Under the pieces are notes generated by a model. That model did no database searches and was not told the DNA's origin. It saw only the letters and a program-made list of their open reading frames with translations. The translations under genes and the position numbers were made by a program. DNA of 11,248 nucleotides from an uncultured Lachnospiraceae bacterium (lineage in GTDB: Bacteria > Bacillota > Clostridia > Lachnospirales > Lachnospiraceae): NCBI GenBank assembly GCA_947625995.1, contig CANQQN010000051.1, positions 1 through 11,248 on the forward strand, written 5' to 3'. Position 1 is the stretch's first letter. Each line of letters opens with the position of its first letter. Of the stretch, positions 1-6,790 are shown one piece after another.

Positions 1-115
1 GTGCTGCCGCCGCTCTGTGCAGGCTGGCCCTGCTGGGTGCTGCTGCCGCCGTTTTGCGCAGGCTGGTTCTGCTGGGTACTGCCGCCGCTCTGTGCAGACT
101 GGCCTTGCCCGCCGG
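1..115 (-). repeat. Degenerate 36/39-bp tandem repeat coding Gln/Gly/Ser-rich tail
   Basis: Within the PepSY gene, units at about 1-36, 37-75 and 76-115 (plus-strand coordinates) resemble each other. In protein they read AQSGGSTQQNQP (12 residues), then AQNGGSSTQQGQP (13 residues), then AQSGGST running out of the window. The unit length differs by one Ser codon. Such tails are prone to slippage and expansion, so copy number may differ between strains. Confidence 0.8.
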
Positions 116-776
116 GCGCCGCCGAAGCAGAGGGAGAAGCCGTGCTCTTAGGCGCTTCTGTACTTTTCGCGTCCGGCGCTTTTGTCGCTCCCGGCGTCTT
201 TCCGTTATAGGGCTCTTTACTCTTACTGTAAATGTTTCCCGAATCCGCGTAGATCTCGTATTCATATTCCGTATTTCCCGCATAGAAATCCAGCTCATAG
301 ACAGAGATCCCATCGTCCAGATCCAGCTTTTCCTTTGTAAACGTTACATCAGAAAGCTTCAGGCCTGCGTCCGCAAGAGCCGCTTCCTTTGCCTGATCCA
401 TAGTGATCTTGGCAGACACAACGGCGTTGGAGCCGTCCGCGGTGACGATCTCCTGCTGTTTTTTCACCACGGAACCGTCGGAAGCCTTGATCCAGTATTC
501 ATACTCTGTTCCATCCACAACAAATTCCACTTCGTATACAAACTGTCCCTGTTCAAAATCAAATTCCGTGCGGACATTTTTTGCCGTGACCGGATCTATC
601 CCCGCGTCCGCAAAGGCAAAATTCTGCGCATTCTCCGCGCCGATGGAAGAGCCTTCTGCGAAAGCCTGCACGGCAGATACCGTGCCAAAGATGCCAACCG
701 CCAGCACAGCCACGGCGCAAACAACGGTGATAGCCGCTTTCTTCGGTGTTGAAAATAAATTTTTGATCTTCGTCAT
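1..776 (-). CDS. Membrane-anchored protein with two PepSY domains; 3' end outside window
   Basis: Reading the minus strand from the ATG at 776 gives 258 open codons up to the window edge, so the C-terminus is missing. An AAAGGAG ribosome binding site (785-791) sits 8 nt upstream. Residues 1-13 are basic and residues 14-38 form a hydrophobic segment, either a signal peptide or an N-terminal anchor. Two PepSY-like repeats follow, about residues 45-108 and 122-187; both begin with an A-L/F-A-DAG type helix and end in a YEY(W/E)I strand. From about residue 188 the protein is a Pro/Ala/Ser/Lys linker and then Gln/Gly/Ser repeats, suited to crossing the cell wall. PepSY domains are known outside the cytoplasm and are proposed to inhibit proteases; no enzyme motif is seen. 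It lies 80 nt after the sensor kinase and has its own putative regulator-controlled promoter, so it is probably an output of that system. The family call is good; the precise function is unknown. Confidence 0.85.
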   Translation of the reverse strand, partial: MTKIKNLFSTPKKAAITVVCAVAVLAVGIFGTVSAVQAFAEGSSIGAENAQNFAFADAGIDPVTAKNVRTEFDFEQGQFVYEVEFVVDGTEYEYWIKASDGSVVKKQQEIVTADGSNAVVSAKITMDQAKEAALADAGLKLSDVTFTKEKLDLDDGISVYELDFYAGNTEYEYEIYADSGNIYSKSKEPYNGKTPGATKAPDAKSTEAPKSTASPSASAAPGGQGQSAQSGGSTQQNQPAQNGGSSTQQGQPAQSGGS

Positions 777-802
777 GTAAACCACTCCTTTCTTTTGTAC
801 TC

Positions 803-836
803 ATTATACTGAACAAATATTAGAGAATCATTAGAG
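803..836 (-). promoter_or_regulatory. PepSY gene promoter with OmpR/PhoB-type direct-repeat operator
   Basis: On the minus strand a perfect TATAAT lies at 808-803, 26 nt before the PepSY start codon. No good -35 hexamer occurs at the proper distance. Instead two identical CTCTAAT heptamers (836-830 and 825-819) lie as direct repeats separated by GATT, an 11-bp period. The second ends 10 nt before the -10 box, so the pair covers the -35 position. Tandem heptamers at 11-bp spacing in place of a -35 box are the known layout of activator sites for PhoB/OmpR-family regulators, and such a regulator is encoded upstream in the same cluster. That this regulator binds here is inferred. Confidence 0.6.
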
Positions 837-856
837 TACAATTTATTTGGAAAAAA

Positions 857-2260
857 TTAACATGGCAGCCGCACAAGGAAAGTGCTTCCCTCCCCGATAC
901 GGCTTTCCACCGTGATCTCTCCGCCATGAAAATGCACGATCTCTTTCGCCATGGCCAGTCCAAGGCCAATTCCGGCGTGAAAGCGGGAGTTATCCGTCTG
1001 ATAGAACCGCCGGAAGATCTTTTCCTGTTCCTCCCTGGCGATACCGATCCCGTCGTCCGTCACCGATAACAATACCGCGTCCTTTTCTTTTCGCAGGCTG
1101 ACAACAATATGTCCGTCCTTTTTGCCATACCGGTAGGCGTTGCTCACCAGATTCATCAAAAGCCGCGACAAAAGCTCCCTGTTTCCTGTGTACATGATCT
1201 TCTCCTGGGCTTCATAGGTCAGCGTGATCCCATTTTCCCTGATCAGCGCCATGTCCTCACAGAGAGACGCCGTAAGCTCTGTCATATCCACAGGTTCTTT
1301 TTTGTATCTGTCCGCCCCTGCCTCCAGTCTGGTAAATTCCAGCATATCATTGATGAGCTTTGACAGCTTCCTGCTCTGCCGGGAAATTACCTGAAGCGCC
1401 TTTTCATATTCCTCCGGGCTTCTCCTCTGTTCCAGACTCATCTCGCACTGGGCGGATATGACCGACATGGGCGTGCGCAGTTCGTGAGAGGCGTCGGAGA
1501 TAAACTGCCGCTCTGTCTCAAAGGCCTTTTCCAGCTTGTCTAGCATATCGTTGAAGGTATCGGCCAGCTGATGCAGTTCATCTTTTCCGGCCCCGATATC
1601 AATGCGCTTTTTCAGATCGTTTTCCCTGCCGATCTGAACGGCGGTTTCGGAGATCTGCTGAAGGGGCCGCAGAGAACCTTTCACAAGGAAATATCCGCCG
1701 ACAGCAGCCACCAGCACCAGCAAGGGCAGGATAATGACAGAAAGTCTGATAATGCCCGTCATCTGAGTAGTGCCCTGCGCCTCGGAAACCACGCCCCGCA
1801 TCCACAGGCCCTCCATTCCCTTCGCCGACAGCTTGCGGTCGAAGATATAATAACGGACGCCCTTGACTTTTTTGGACTGGATCCGGGAATCCATGAATTT
1901 TATATCCGAAACACTGCCAGATACCGGATTCTCGCCGTAGATCAGCGTGCCGTCGTCATCGTACAGCCCGGTGTAAACCTGATTCACCGCGTCTAAAAAG
2001 TCATCGTTCACTTCCAGAATCCCGTTTTCAAACCGCAAAAAATGGCTGGCGTCCTTGTCCGGCGCCACTTCCTCCATGGATCCGTAGTATCTGATCTCAT
2101 TATAATTGTTTTCCACAGTCTCCACAAGGCTGTCCCTGATGGTTTTTTGCAGAATCTGATTGCTGGCAGTCAGCATGATAAAATACGTAAACAAAACAAC
2201 CATGATCAGCGCAGCCGTAAACCAGAGCGTGATCTTCGCGCGCATAGACAAACGTTTCAT
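857..2260 (-). CDS. Two-component sensor histidine kinase (HAMP, HisKA, HATPase_c)
   Basis: A 467-residue membrane sensor kinase that should autophosphorylate and pass phosphate to the adjacent regulator. Transmembrane helix 1 is about residues 10-31, and an extracellular sensor domain spans about 32-168. Helix 2 is about 170-193 and HAMP about 194-248. The HisKA H-box SHELRTP has the phosphorylated His at 259. In the ATPase domain the N-box is NLVSNAYRYG (370-379), G1 is DDGIGIA (402-408), the F-box is FRRFYQ (416-421) and G2 is GIGLGLAMAKEI (430-441). All catalytic motifs look intact. I chose the ATG at 2260 because it follows the regulator stop (TAA 2264-2262) by one base, which suggests translational coupling; in-frame ATGs at 2272 and 2284 would overlap the regulator and add four or eight residues. 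The sensor domain matches nothing I recognise, so the signal is unknown. The response-regulator-then-kinase order is usual for this class. Confidence 0.95.
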   Translation of the reverse strand: MKRLSMRAKITLWFTAALIMVVLFTYFIMLTASNQILQKTIRDSLVETVENNYNEIRYYGSMEEVAPDKDASHFLRFENGILEVNDDFLDAVNQVYTGLYDDDGTLIYGENPVSGSVSDIKFMDSRIQSKKVKGVRYYIFDRKLSAKGMEGLWMRGVVSEAQGTTQMTGIIRLSVIILPLLVLVAAVGGYFLVKGSLRPLQQISETAVQIGRENDLKKRIDIGAGKDELHQLADTFNDMLDKLEKAFETERQFISDASHELRTPMSVISAQCEMSLEQRRSPEEYEKALQVISRQSRKLSKLINDMLEFTRLEAGADRYKKEPVDMTELTASLCEDMALIRENGITLTYEAQEKIMYTGNRELLSRLLMNLVSNAYRYGKKDGHIVVSLRKEKDAVLLSVTDDGIGIAREEQEKIFRRFYQTDNSRFHAGIGLGLAMAKEIVHFHGGEITVESRIGEGSTFLVRLPC

Positions 2261-2261
2261 T

Positions 2262-2936
2262 TTAATCCCCATTCCGGAGCACATAGCCCTTTCCGCGGAC
2301 AGTGTGTATCAGCTTTACCTCGTGGCCGCTGTCGATCTTTTTGCGGAGGTAGCTTACATACACATCCACCACGTTGGTCCCGCCCTCATAGTCAAAATTC
2401 CAGATATGATCCTCGATCCTCTCTCTGGAAAGTACGGTTCCCTGATGATTCATCATATATTCCAACAGCGCAAATTCTTTTGCGGACAGCGTAATGGTTT
2501 GTTCTCCCCGCTTTACGGTATGGGCAGCCGCATCCAGCGTCAGATCCGCCACCTGAAGCACGTTGCTGGCCCTGCCGAAGGACACTCTCGTCATGACCCG
2601 CAGGCGGGCCAGCAGTTCCTCAAAAGAAAAGGGCTTTACCAGATAATCATTGGCCCCGCTGTCCAGTCCTTGGACCCGGTCCTCTATGGCGTCTCTGGCC
2701 GTGAGCATCAGAACAGGCGTCGCCTTTCCCCTGCCCCGCAAGCTTTTCAGCACCGCAAAGCCGTCCGCTTCCGGCATCATCACATCCAGAATAACGCCGT
2801 CGTAATCCGTATAGGACAGAATATCCATGGCTTCCTTTCCGTCAAAGCAGCTGTCAACGCTGTACCCTTCATCGGTAAGCTTTTGTGTGATCAGGGCGTT
2901 CAGATCCCGCTCGTCCTCAGCCAATAATATACGCAT
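2262..2936 (-). CDS. OmpR/PhoB-family response regulator
   Basis: A 224-residue DNA-binding regulator, normal length for the family. The receiver domain (about 1-115) has acidic residues E7 and D8, phosphoacceptor D51 in LDVMMPEADG, T79 in MLTARD, and K101 in LVKPF. The C-terminal winged helix (about 127-220) shows LSAKEFALLEYMM, then VLSRERIEDHIW, and ends in VVDVYVSYLRKKID with HTVRGKGYVL, typical of OmpR/PhoB trans-activation domains. The start is the ATG at 2936, because an AAGGAGGG site (2947-2954) lies 10 nt upstream; the longer frame to 3041 would add 35 residues unlike a receiver domain and would run through the promoter. It is cotranscribed with the kinase that follows one base later. 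The paired heptamers upstream of the PepSY gene are its most likely target in this window. Confidence 0.96.
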   Translation of the reverse strand: MRILLAEDERDLNALITQKLTDEGYSVDSCFDGKEAMDILSYTDYDGVILDVMMPEADGFAVLKSLRGRGKATPVLMLTARDAIEDRVQGLDSGANDYLVKPFSFEELLARLRVMTRVSFGRASNVLQVADLTLDAAAHTVKRGEQTITLSAKEFALLEYMMNHQGTVLSRERIEDHIWNFDYEGGTNVVDVYVSYLRKKIDSGHEVKLIHTVRGKGYVLRNGD

Positions 2937-3012
2937 AGAAACTGTTCCCTCCTTACAGATCCGAGAGCCTGCCGTCATACTCACGGACAGAATTGGCAAA
3001 TATTTTAAATTT

Positions 3013-3041
3013 ACTATAGCACACCTGAAAAAGTGTGTCAA
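3013..3041 (-). promoter_or_regulatory. Promoter of the response regulator-kinase operon
   Basis: Minus-strand TTGACA (3041-3036), a 17-nt spacer and TATAGT (3018-3013), with the extended TGTGC just before the -10 box: a near-consensus housekeeping promoter about 77 nt before the regulator start. The spacer carries a small dyad, CACAC and GTGTG, that could be an operator but is short enough to be chance. Confidence 0.75.
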
Positions 3042-3068
3042 AATTAATGCAGAATCTTGATTTTTCGA

Positions 3069-3097
3069 TTGTCAAAGGTCTTTCTTTCCGATATAAT
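3069..3097 (+). promoter_or_regulatory. Promoter of the PurF-like/hybrid kinase operon
   Basis: Plus-strand TTGTCA (3069-3074), a 17-nt spacer and a perfect TATAAT (3092-3097), about 55 nt before the PurF-like start. Its -35 box lies 27 nt from the -35 box of the divergent regulator promoter, so factors binding between them could affect both operons. I see no purine riboswitch or convincing PurR box in the leader. Confidence 0.75.
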
Positions 3098-3151
3098 CAG
3101 ATTTAGGAACATCCTGAAACGACACATGAACAAAAGAAAGGAGAGAGACAT

Positions 3152-4561
3152 ATGGGTGGTATTTTTGGAGTTGTATCAAAAGAAGACTGTGTAGCCAATT
3201 TATTTTTCGGAACCGATTATCACTCGCATCTTGGCACCCGGCGCGGCGGCATGGCCGTCTATGGCCCCCGCGGATTTGACCGGGCGATCCACAATATTGA
3301 AAATTCTCCCTTCCGCACAAAATTTGAGCGGGATGTAACAGAATTGGAAGGCAATATGGGCATCGGCTGTATCTCTGACAGCGAGCCGCAGCCCCTTCTG
3401 GTGCAGTCGCATCTGGGCAGCTTCGCCATCACTACCGTAGGGCGCATCAACAACGCAGAGGAGCTGGTGGAATACTCCTACAAAAACGGCTCCACACATT
3501 TTCTGGAAATGAGCGGCGGCGGTGTGAACGCCACGGAGCTGGTAGCCTCACTGATCAACCAGCGGGATTCCATTGTGGAGGGCATCAGACACGCACAGCA
3601 TAAGATCAACGGCAGCATGAATATCCTGCTGCTTACGGAGAAGGGCCTGTACGCCGCCAGAGACCGTCTGGGCAGAATGCCTGTTGTATTAGGAAAAAAG
3701 GATGGCTCTATCTGTGCCTCCTTTGAAAACTTTGCTTATTACAATCTCGGATATCAGGACTACAAGGAGCTTGGCCCCGGAGAGATCGTGTTCATCACGC
3801 CGGACGGCGCGGAAACCGTAAGCCCGCCGGGAGACAAAATGCAAATCTGCAGCTTCCTTTGGGTCTACTACGGCTACCCCAATTCCTCTTATGAGGGCGT
3901 TAACGTGGAAGAAATGCGTTACCGCTGCGGCGGCATGCTGGCAAAGCGAGACGACGTACATCCGGATTACGTGGCGGGCGTGCCCGACTCCGGCACCGCC
4001 CACGCCATCGGCTATGCTCATGCTTCCGGCATTCCCTTTGCCAGACCTTTCATCAAGTATACGCCCACATGGCCTCGGTCCTTTATGCCGCCTAATCAGA
4101 GCCAGCGCAACCTGATCGCCCGCATGAAGCTGATCCCTGTACACCAACTGATCAAAGACAAACGTCTGGTACTCATCGACGATTCCATTGTACGCGGAAC
4201 CCAGCTTCGGGAAACTACGGAATTCTTGTATCAGCACGGCACAAAGGAAGTGCATGTGCGGCCTGCCTGTCCGCCTCTGGTCTACGGCTGCAAATTTTTG
4301 AATTTTTCCCGGTCCAAATCGGATCTTGATCTGATCACCCGGCGGGTGATCCTTGAACGGGAAGGCGATCAGGCCGAAAAGCGGTTGGACGACTATACCG
4401 ATCCAAACAGCACCGATTACAAAGAGATGGTGGAAGAAATCCGCAAACAGCAGAATTTCACCTCTCTGCGCTACAGCAGACTTGACGATATGGAACAATC
4501 CATCGGCATCTCTCCCTGCAAGCTTTGTACTTATTGTTTTAATGGAAAAGAGGAATCGTGA
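3152..4561 (+). CDS. PurF-like amidophosphoribosyltransferase paralogue with degenerate glutaminase site
   Basis: A 469-residue protein with full-length PurF architecture: N-terminal Ntn-type glutaminase domain (about 1-230) and C-terminal phosphoribosyltransferase domain (about 231-469). True PurF moves glutamine ammonia onto PRPP in the first purine step. Here the PRPP loop is intact (LIDDSIVRGTQ, 341-351), as is VPDSGTAHAIGYA (277-289). The four cysteines expected for the Bacillus-type Fe-S cluster are present: C233, C380, C459 and C462. The glutaminase half is not intact: the protein starts MGGIFG where PurF has the nucleophilic Cys, GIGCISDSEPQP replaces the family's RYST region, TTVGRINN replaces HNGNL, and NATE replaces DTE. 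The segment after K302 (YTPTWPRSF) also differs from the usual NRYVGRTF. The start has AAGGAG (3138-3143) 8 nt upstream. The hybrid kinase gene follows after 7 nt, and no other purine gene is nearby. It may be ammonia-dependent, regulatory or altered in substrate; the PurF fold is certain, the activity is not. Confidence 0.9.
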   Translation: MGGIFGVVSKEDCVANLFFGTDYHSHLGTRRGGMAVYGPRGFDRAIHNIENSPFRTKFERDVTELEGNMGIGCISDSEPQPLLVQSHLGSFAITTVGRINNAEELVEYSYKNGSTHFLEMSGGGVNATELVASLINQRDSIVEGIRHAQHKINGSMNILLLTEKGLYAARDRLGRMPVVLGKKDGSICASFENFAYYNLGYQDYKELGPGEIVFITPDGAETVSPPGDKMQICSFLWVYYGYPNSSYEGVNVEEMRYRCGGMLAKRDDVHPDYVAGVPDSGTAHAIGYAHASGIPFARPFIKYTPTWPRSFMPPNQSQRNLIARMKLIPVHQLIKDKRLVLIDDSIVRGTQLRETTEFLYQHGTKEVHVRPACPPLVYGCKFLNFSRSKSDLDLITRRVILEREGDQAEKRLDDYTDPNSTDYKEMVEEIRKQQNFTSLRYSRLDDMEQSIGISPCKLCTYCFNGKEES

Positions 4562-4568
4562 GATCATC

Positions 4569-6662
4569 ATGCTGCGTCGTATTTTTATGTGCTTATCCAT
4601 ATTTCTTTTTACAAGCGCCATTCTCACGGGAAGCATCGTCTGCAAAGCTGACGCCACCACCGGCGCGCCGGCGCTTTCCGACAGCGAAAAAGCCTATGTT
4701 GAAACCGCGGGCACGCTGAAGGTGGGGTATGTCCAAGACCGCATTCCCGTGTCGTTTTCAGACCGAAACGGAGAATTATCCGGTATTTCCCGCTATATCT
4801 TTGACCGGATTCAGGAGATCAGCGGCCTTACCTTTGAATATGTCCCGCTTCCCGCGGGCGCTGTGACCTACGATTACCTGATGAGCGAGGGCCTGAATCT
4901 GGTCACAAGCGTAGAATACAACAGGGAAAATCTGGGTGCAAAAGGAATCATGATGAGCGATCCCTATCTGTCCAGCCGGAAAGTATTCGTGGCCAGACGG
5001 GATCTTACCTTTTCCTATGACGCCAATCTCTCGGTCGCAGTTTCCAGCGGTTCCCAGACGATCAAAAAGGTGCTGCACGAAACCTACCCCAATTATTCTA
5101 TTGTAGATTATCCGTCTATCGAGGATTGTTTTTCCGCCGTAAATTCCGGCAAGACGGATCTGATGATCATGAATCAGTATGTTGTGGAATACTGGCTCTA
5201 CAAACCTTCTTATGAAAATCTCAAGGTGATCCCCATTCTGGACACGGATGATCTTCTCTGCTTTTCCGCCGTAGTTCCCTTTGACGAAAATGGCAATCCC
5301 GCAAGTTCAGACGGAGACACCCTGATCTCCATATTGAATAAATCCATTGCGCAGATGACCGATGAAGAACTGGACAGCTTTACCATTCAGGCTATCATGG
5401 AAAACCGGTATTCTTTCACGCCCCTTGATTTTCTGTACCGCTACAGATATGCGCTGGTGATATTATCGGCGGCATTCCTGCTGATCGTCGCGTTGGTGGT
5501 CCTGCTCTTGCGCCAACGCCTGCAGTCTGTGGAGGCGAAAGCGGACGCAAGGGCCAAAAGCCGGTTTTTGTCTACCATGAGCCATGAGGTGCGCACGCCG
5601 CTCAACGGTCTGATCGGGCTGAATTACCTGATGGCCCACAAGCTTCATGATGAGGAGCAGCTTGCACGATATCTCCATCAGTCTACCACCACCGCCAACT
5701 ATCTGCTGGCTCTCGTCAACGATATTCTTGATATGTCCATGCTTCACAATGGGGATTTCAAGATTGAGCATAAGCCTATGGATCTGAGATTGCTCCTGGC
5801 CACTGTGGAAACCATTGTCCAAAATGGTATGAAGGAAAAAAATATCCTGTTCCAAACAGATATCTCACTTCCCTATGCCAATATCATCGGCGATGAAGTG
5901 CGCATTCAGCAGATCCTGCTGAATCTGTTGGACAACGCCAAAAAATTTACTCCTGAGGGTGGAAAAGTCACGGTCTCTGCCTGTCAGACTCTTGAAGAAA
6001 ACAGAAAGATCCTCACAGAGATCCATGTCTCAGACACAGGCAAGGGTATGAGCAAAGCTTTTCAAGACAACATCTTTGACGCGTTTGCGCAGGAACGGGA
6101 CACTGTCTCCAAGGGCGATGAGGGCGTCGGGCTGGGACTTTCTATCTGCCACCGTCTGGCGAAGCTGATGGACGGCGATATCAGTTTTGTGAGCCAACCT
6201 AATAAGGGAAGTACCTTTACCTTTTTCTTCCCTGCCGAGCCGGCAGACACCCCTGCCGCTGAAAAAGCCACGGCTTTCGTGCCGCCTCAAGACAAGCCCT
6301 GTATTCTGATCGCCGAAGACAATGAATTGAATGGAGAGATCATGCTGGAATTGCTTTCTGAAAATGAATACGATGCCAAACTGGCAGTGAACGGGCGGGA
6401 AGCTCTGGATTTGTTTTCCTCGTCGGAATGCGGAACTTACGGCGTCATCCTCATGGATCTGCTCATGCCGGAAATGGACGGCTTTGAAGCTACCGCCGCG
6501 ATCCGCGCTCTGGACCGTCCTGACGCCAAGACTGTCAAGATACTGGCCTGCAGCGCGAACTGCACGGTGGAGGACCAGAAGAAAGCTTTCGCATGCGGTA
6601 TGGACGACTTTCTCGCCAAGCCCATAGACATTGATGTGCTGCTGGGTAAGCTGACGGTATGA
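4569..6662 (+). CDS. Hybrid histidine kinase with extracellular solute-binding domain and receiver
   Basis: A 697-residue BvgS/EvgS-like hybrid kinase. A signal or anchor helix (about 5-24) precedes a family-3 solute-binding domain (about 45-275; starts GTLKVGYVQDRIPVSF). A transmembrane helix follows at 293-315. HisKA has STMSHEVRTPLNG with H339. HATPase_c shows LLNLLDNAKKFTPEGG (450-465), SDTGKGM (488-494), FDAFAQ (503-508) and GVGLGLSICHRL (519-530). The receiver (about 577-697) has E583/D584, phosphoacceptor D630 in MDLLMPEMDG, S662 and K684. No HPt or DNA-binding domain is present, so the phosphate path must involve another protein or the receiver acts as a switch. The start ATG lies 7 nt after the PurF-like stop with only a distant GAGG, pointing to translational coupling; an in-frame ATG at 4542 lacks a better site. 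Extracellular binding of an amino acid or similar small ligand is expected from the fold; the ligand is unknown. No terminator is visible after it. Confidence 0.93.
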   Translation: MLRRIFMCLSIFLFTSAILTGSIVCKADATTGAPALSDSEKAYVETAGTLKVGYVQDRIPVSFSDRNGELSGISRYIFDRIQEISGLTFEYVPLPAGAVTYDYLMSEGLNLVTSVEYNRENLGAKGIMMSDPYLSSRKVFVARRDLTFSYDANLSVAVSSGSQTIKKVLHETYPNYSIVDYPSIEDCFSAVNSGKTDLMIMNQYVVEYWLYKPSYENLKVIPILDTDDLLCFSAVVPFDENGNPASSDGDTLISILNKSIAQMTDEELDSFTIQAIMENRYSFTPLDFLYRYRYALVILSAAFLLIVALVVLLLRQRLQSVEAKADARAKSRFLSTMSHEVRTPLNGLIGLNYLMAHKLHDEEQLARYLHQSTTTANYLLALVNDILDMSMLHNGDFKIEHKPMDLRLLLATVETIVQNGMKEKNILFQTDISLPYANIIGDEVRIQQILLNLLDNAKKFTPEGGKVTVSACQTLEENRKILTEIHVSDTGKGMSKAFQDNIFDAFAQERDTVSKGDEGVGLGLSICHRLAKLMDGDISFVSQPNKGSTFTFFFPAEPADTPAAEKATAFVPPQDKPCILIAEDNELNGEIMLELLSENEYDAKLAVNGREALDLFSSSECGTYGVILMDLLMPEMDGFEATAAIRALDRPDAKTVKILACSANCTVEDQKKAFACGMDDFLAKPIDIDVLLGKLTV

Positions 6663-6734
6663 TCTGCGGAAAGATTGAATTCATAATTTGCCCTTAAATC
6701 TGGAATAATATGAATGGTATTTTCTCGTAGAGTA

Positions 6735-6763
6735 TTGACCTTTCCCTTAATACGCGATAAAAT
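6735..6763 (+). promoter_or_regulatory. Promoter of the fic gene
   Basis: TTGACC (6735-6740), a 17-nt spacer and TAAAAT (6758-6763), 27 nt before the chosen fic start codon. The spacing is ideal and both hexamers are one mismatch from consensus. The -10 box is enclosed by the inverted repeat at 6741-6773, so a protein bound there should block transcription. Confidence 0.75.
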
Positions 6764-6773
6764 TTAAGGGAAA
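6741..6773. promoter_or_regulatory. Perfect 10-bp inverted repeat (operator) around the fic -10 box
   Basis: TTTCCCTTAA (6741-6750) and TTAAGGGAAA (6764-6773) are exact reverse complements separated by 13 bp, so their centres are about two helical turns apart. The arms flank the -10 hexamer. Two-turn spacing suits a dimeric DNA-binding protein better than an RNA hairpin. A further CCCTTAA half-site occurs at 6691-6697. The winged helix at the C-terminus of the Fic protein is a candidate binder; that is inference. Confidence 0.7.
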
Positions 6774-6790
6774 ATGCAGAGGTGAAGAGA

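Noticed and set aside
1..115. Possible CRISPR array at the left edge
   Set aside because: The units are adjacent, in frame and without unique spacers; they encode a low-complexity protein tail.
54..816. Open frames on the plus strand at 54-752 and 403-780 and a minus-strand frame at 559-816
   Set aside because: They are Arg/Cys/His-rich shadow frames of the PepSY gene, which reads through the whole region with a proper ribosome binding site and recognisable domains.
2937..3041. N-terminal extension of the response regulator
   Set aside because: It would place the promoter and ribosome binding site inside the coding sequence and add residues unlike a receiver domain.
3041..3151. Purine riboswitch upstream of the PurF-like gene
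   Set aside because: The leader after the promoter is only about 55 nt and shows no purine aptamer pairing or terminator hairpin.
4353..4568. Hybrid kinase starting at 4353 inside the PurF-like gene
   Set aside because: The extra residues are a shadow of the PurF-like C-terminus; a normal signal or anchor sequence starts at 4569.
6678..6715. ATTCATA/TATGAAT inverted repeat after the hybrid kinase as a terminator
   Set aside because: Seven A/T-rich base pairs around a 24-nt loop with no T-tract; this would not form a stable terminator.
6774..6785. ATG at 6774 as a tiny leader peptide before fic
   Set aside because: It is three codons long and simply overlaps the fic ribosome binding site.
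6782..6790. GTG at 6782 as the fic start
   Set aside because: It lies within the AGAGGTGA ribosome binding site of the ATG at 6791. It cannot be fully excluded, since an AAGGG lies upstream at the operator arm.
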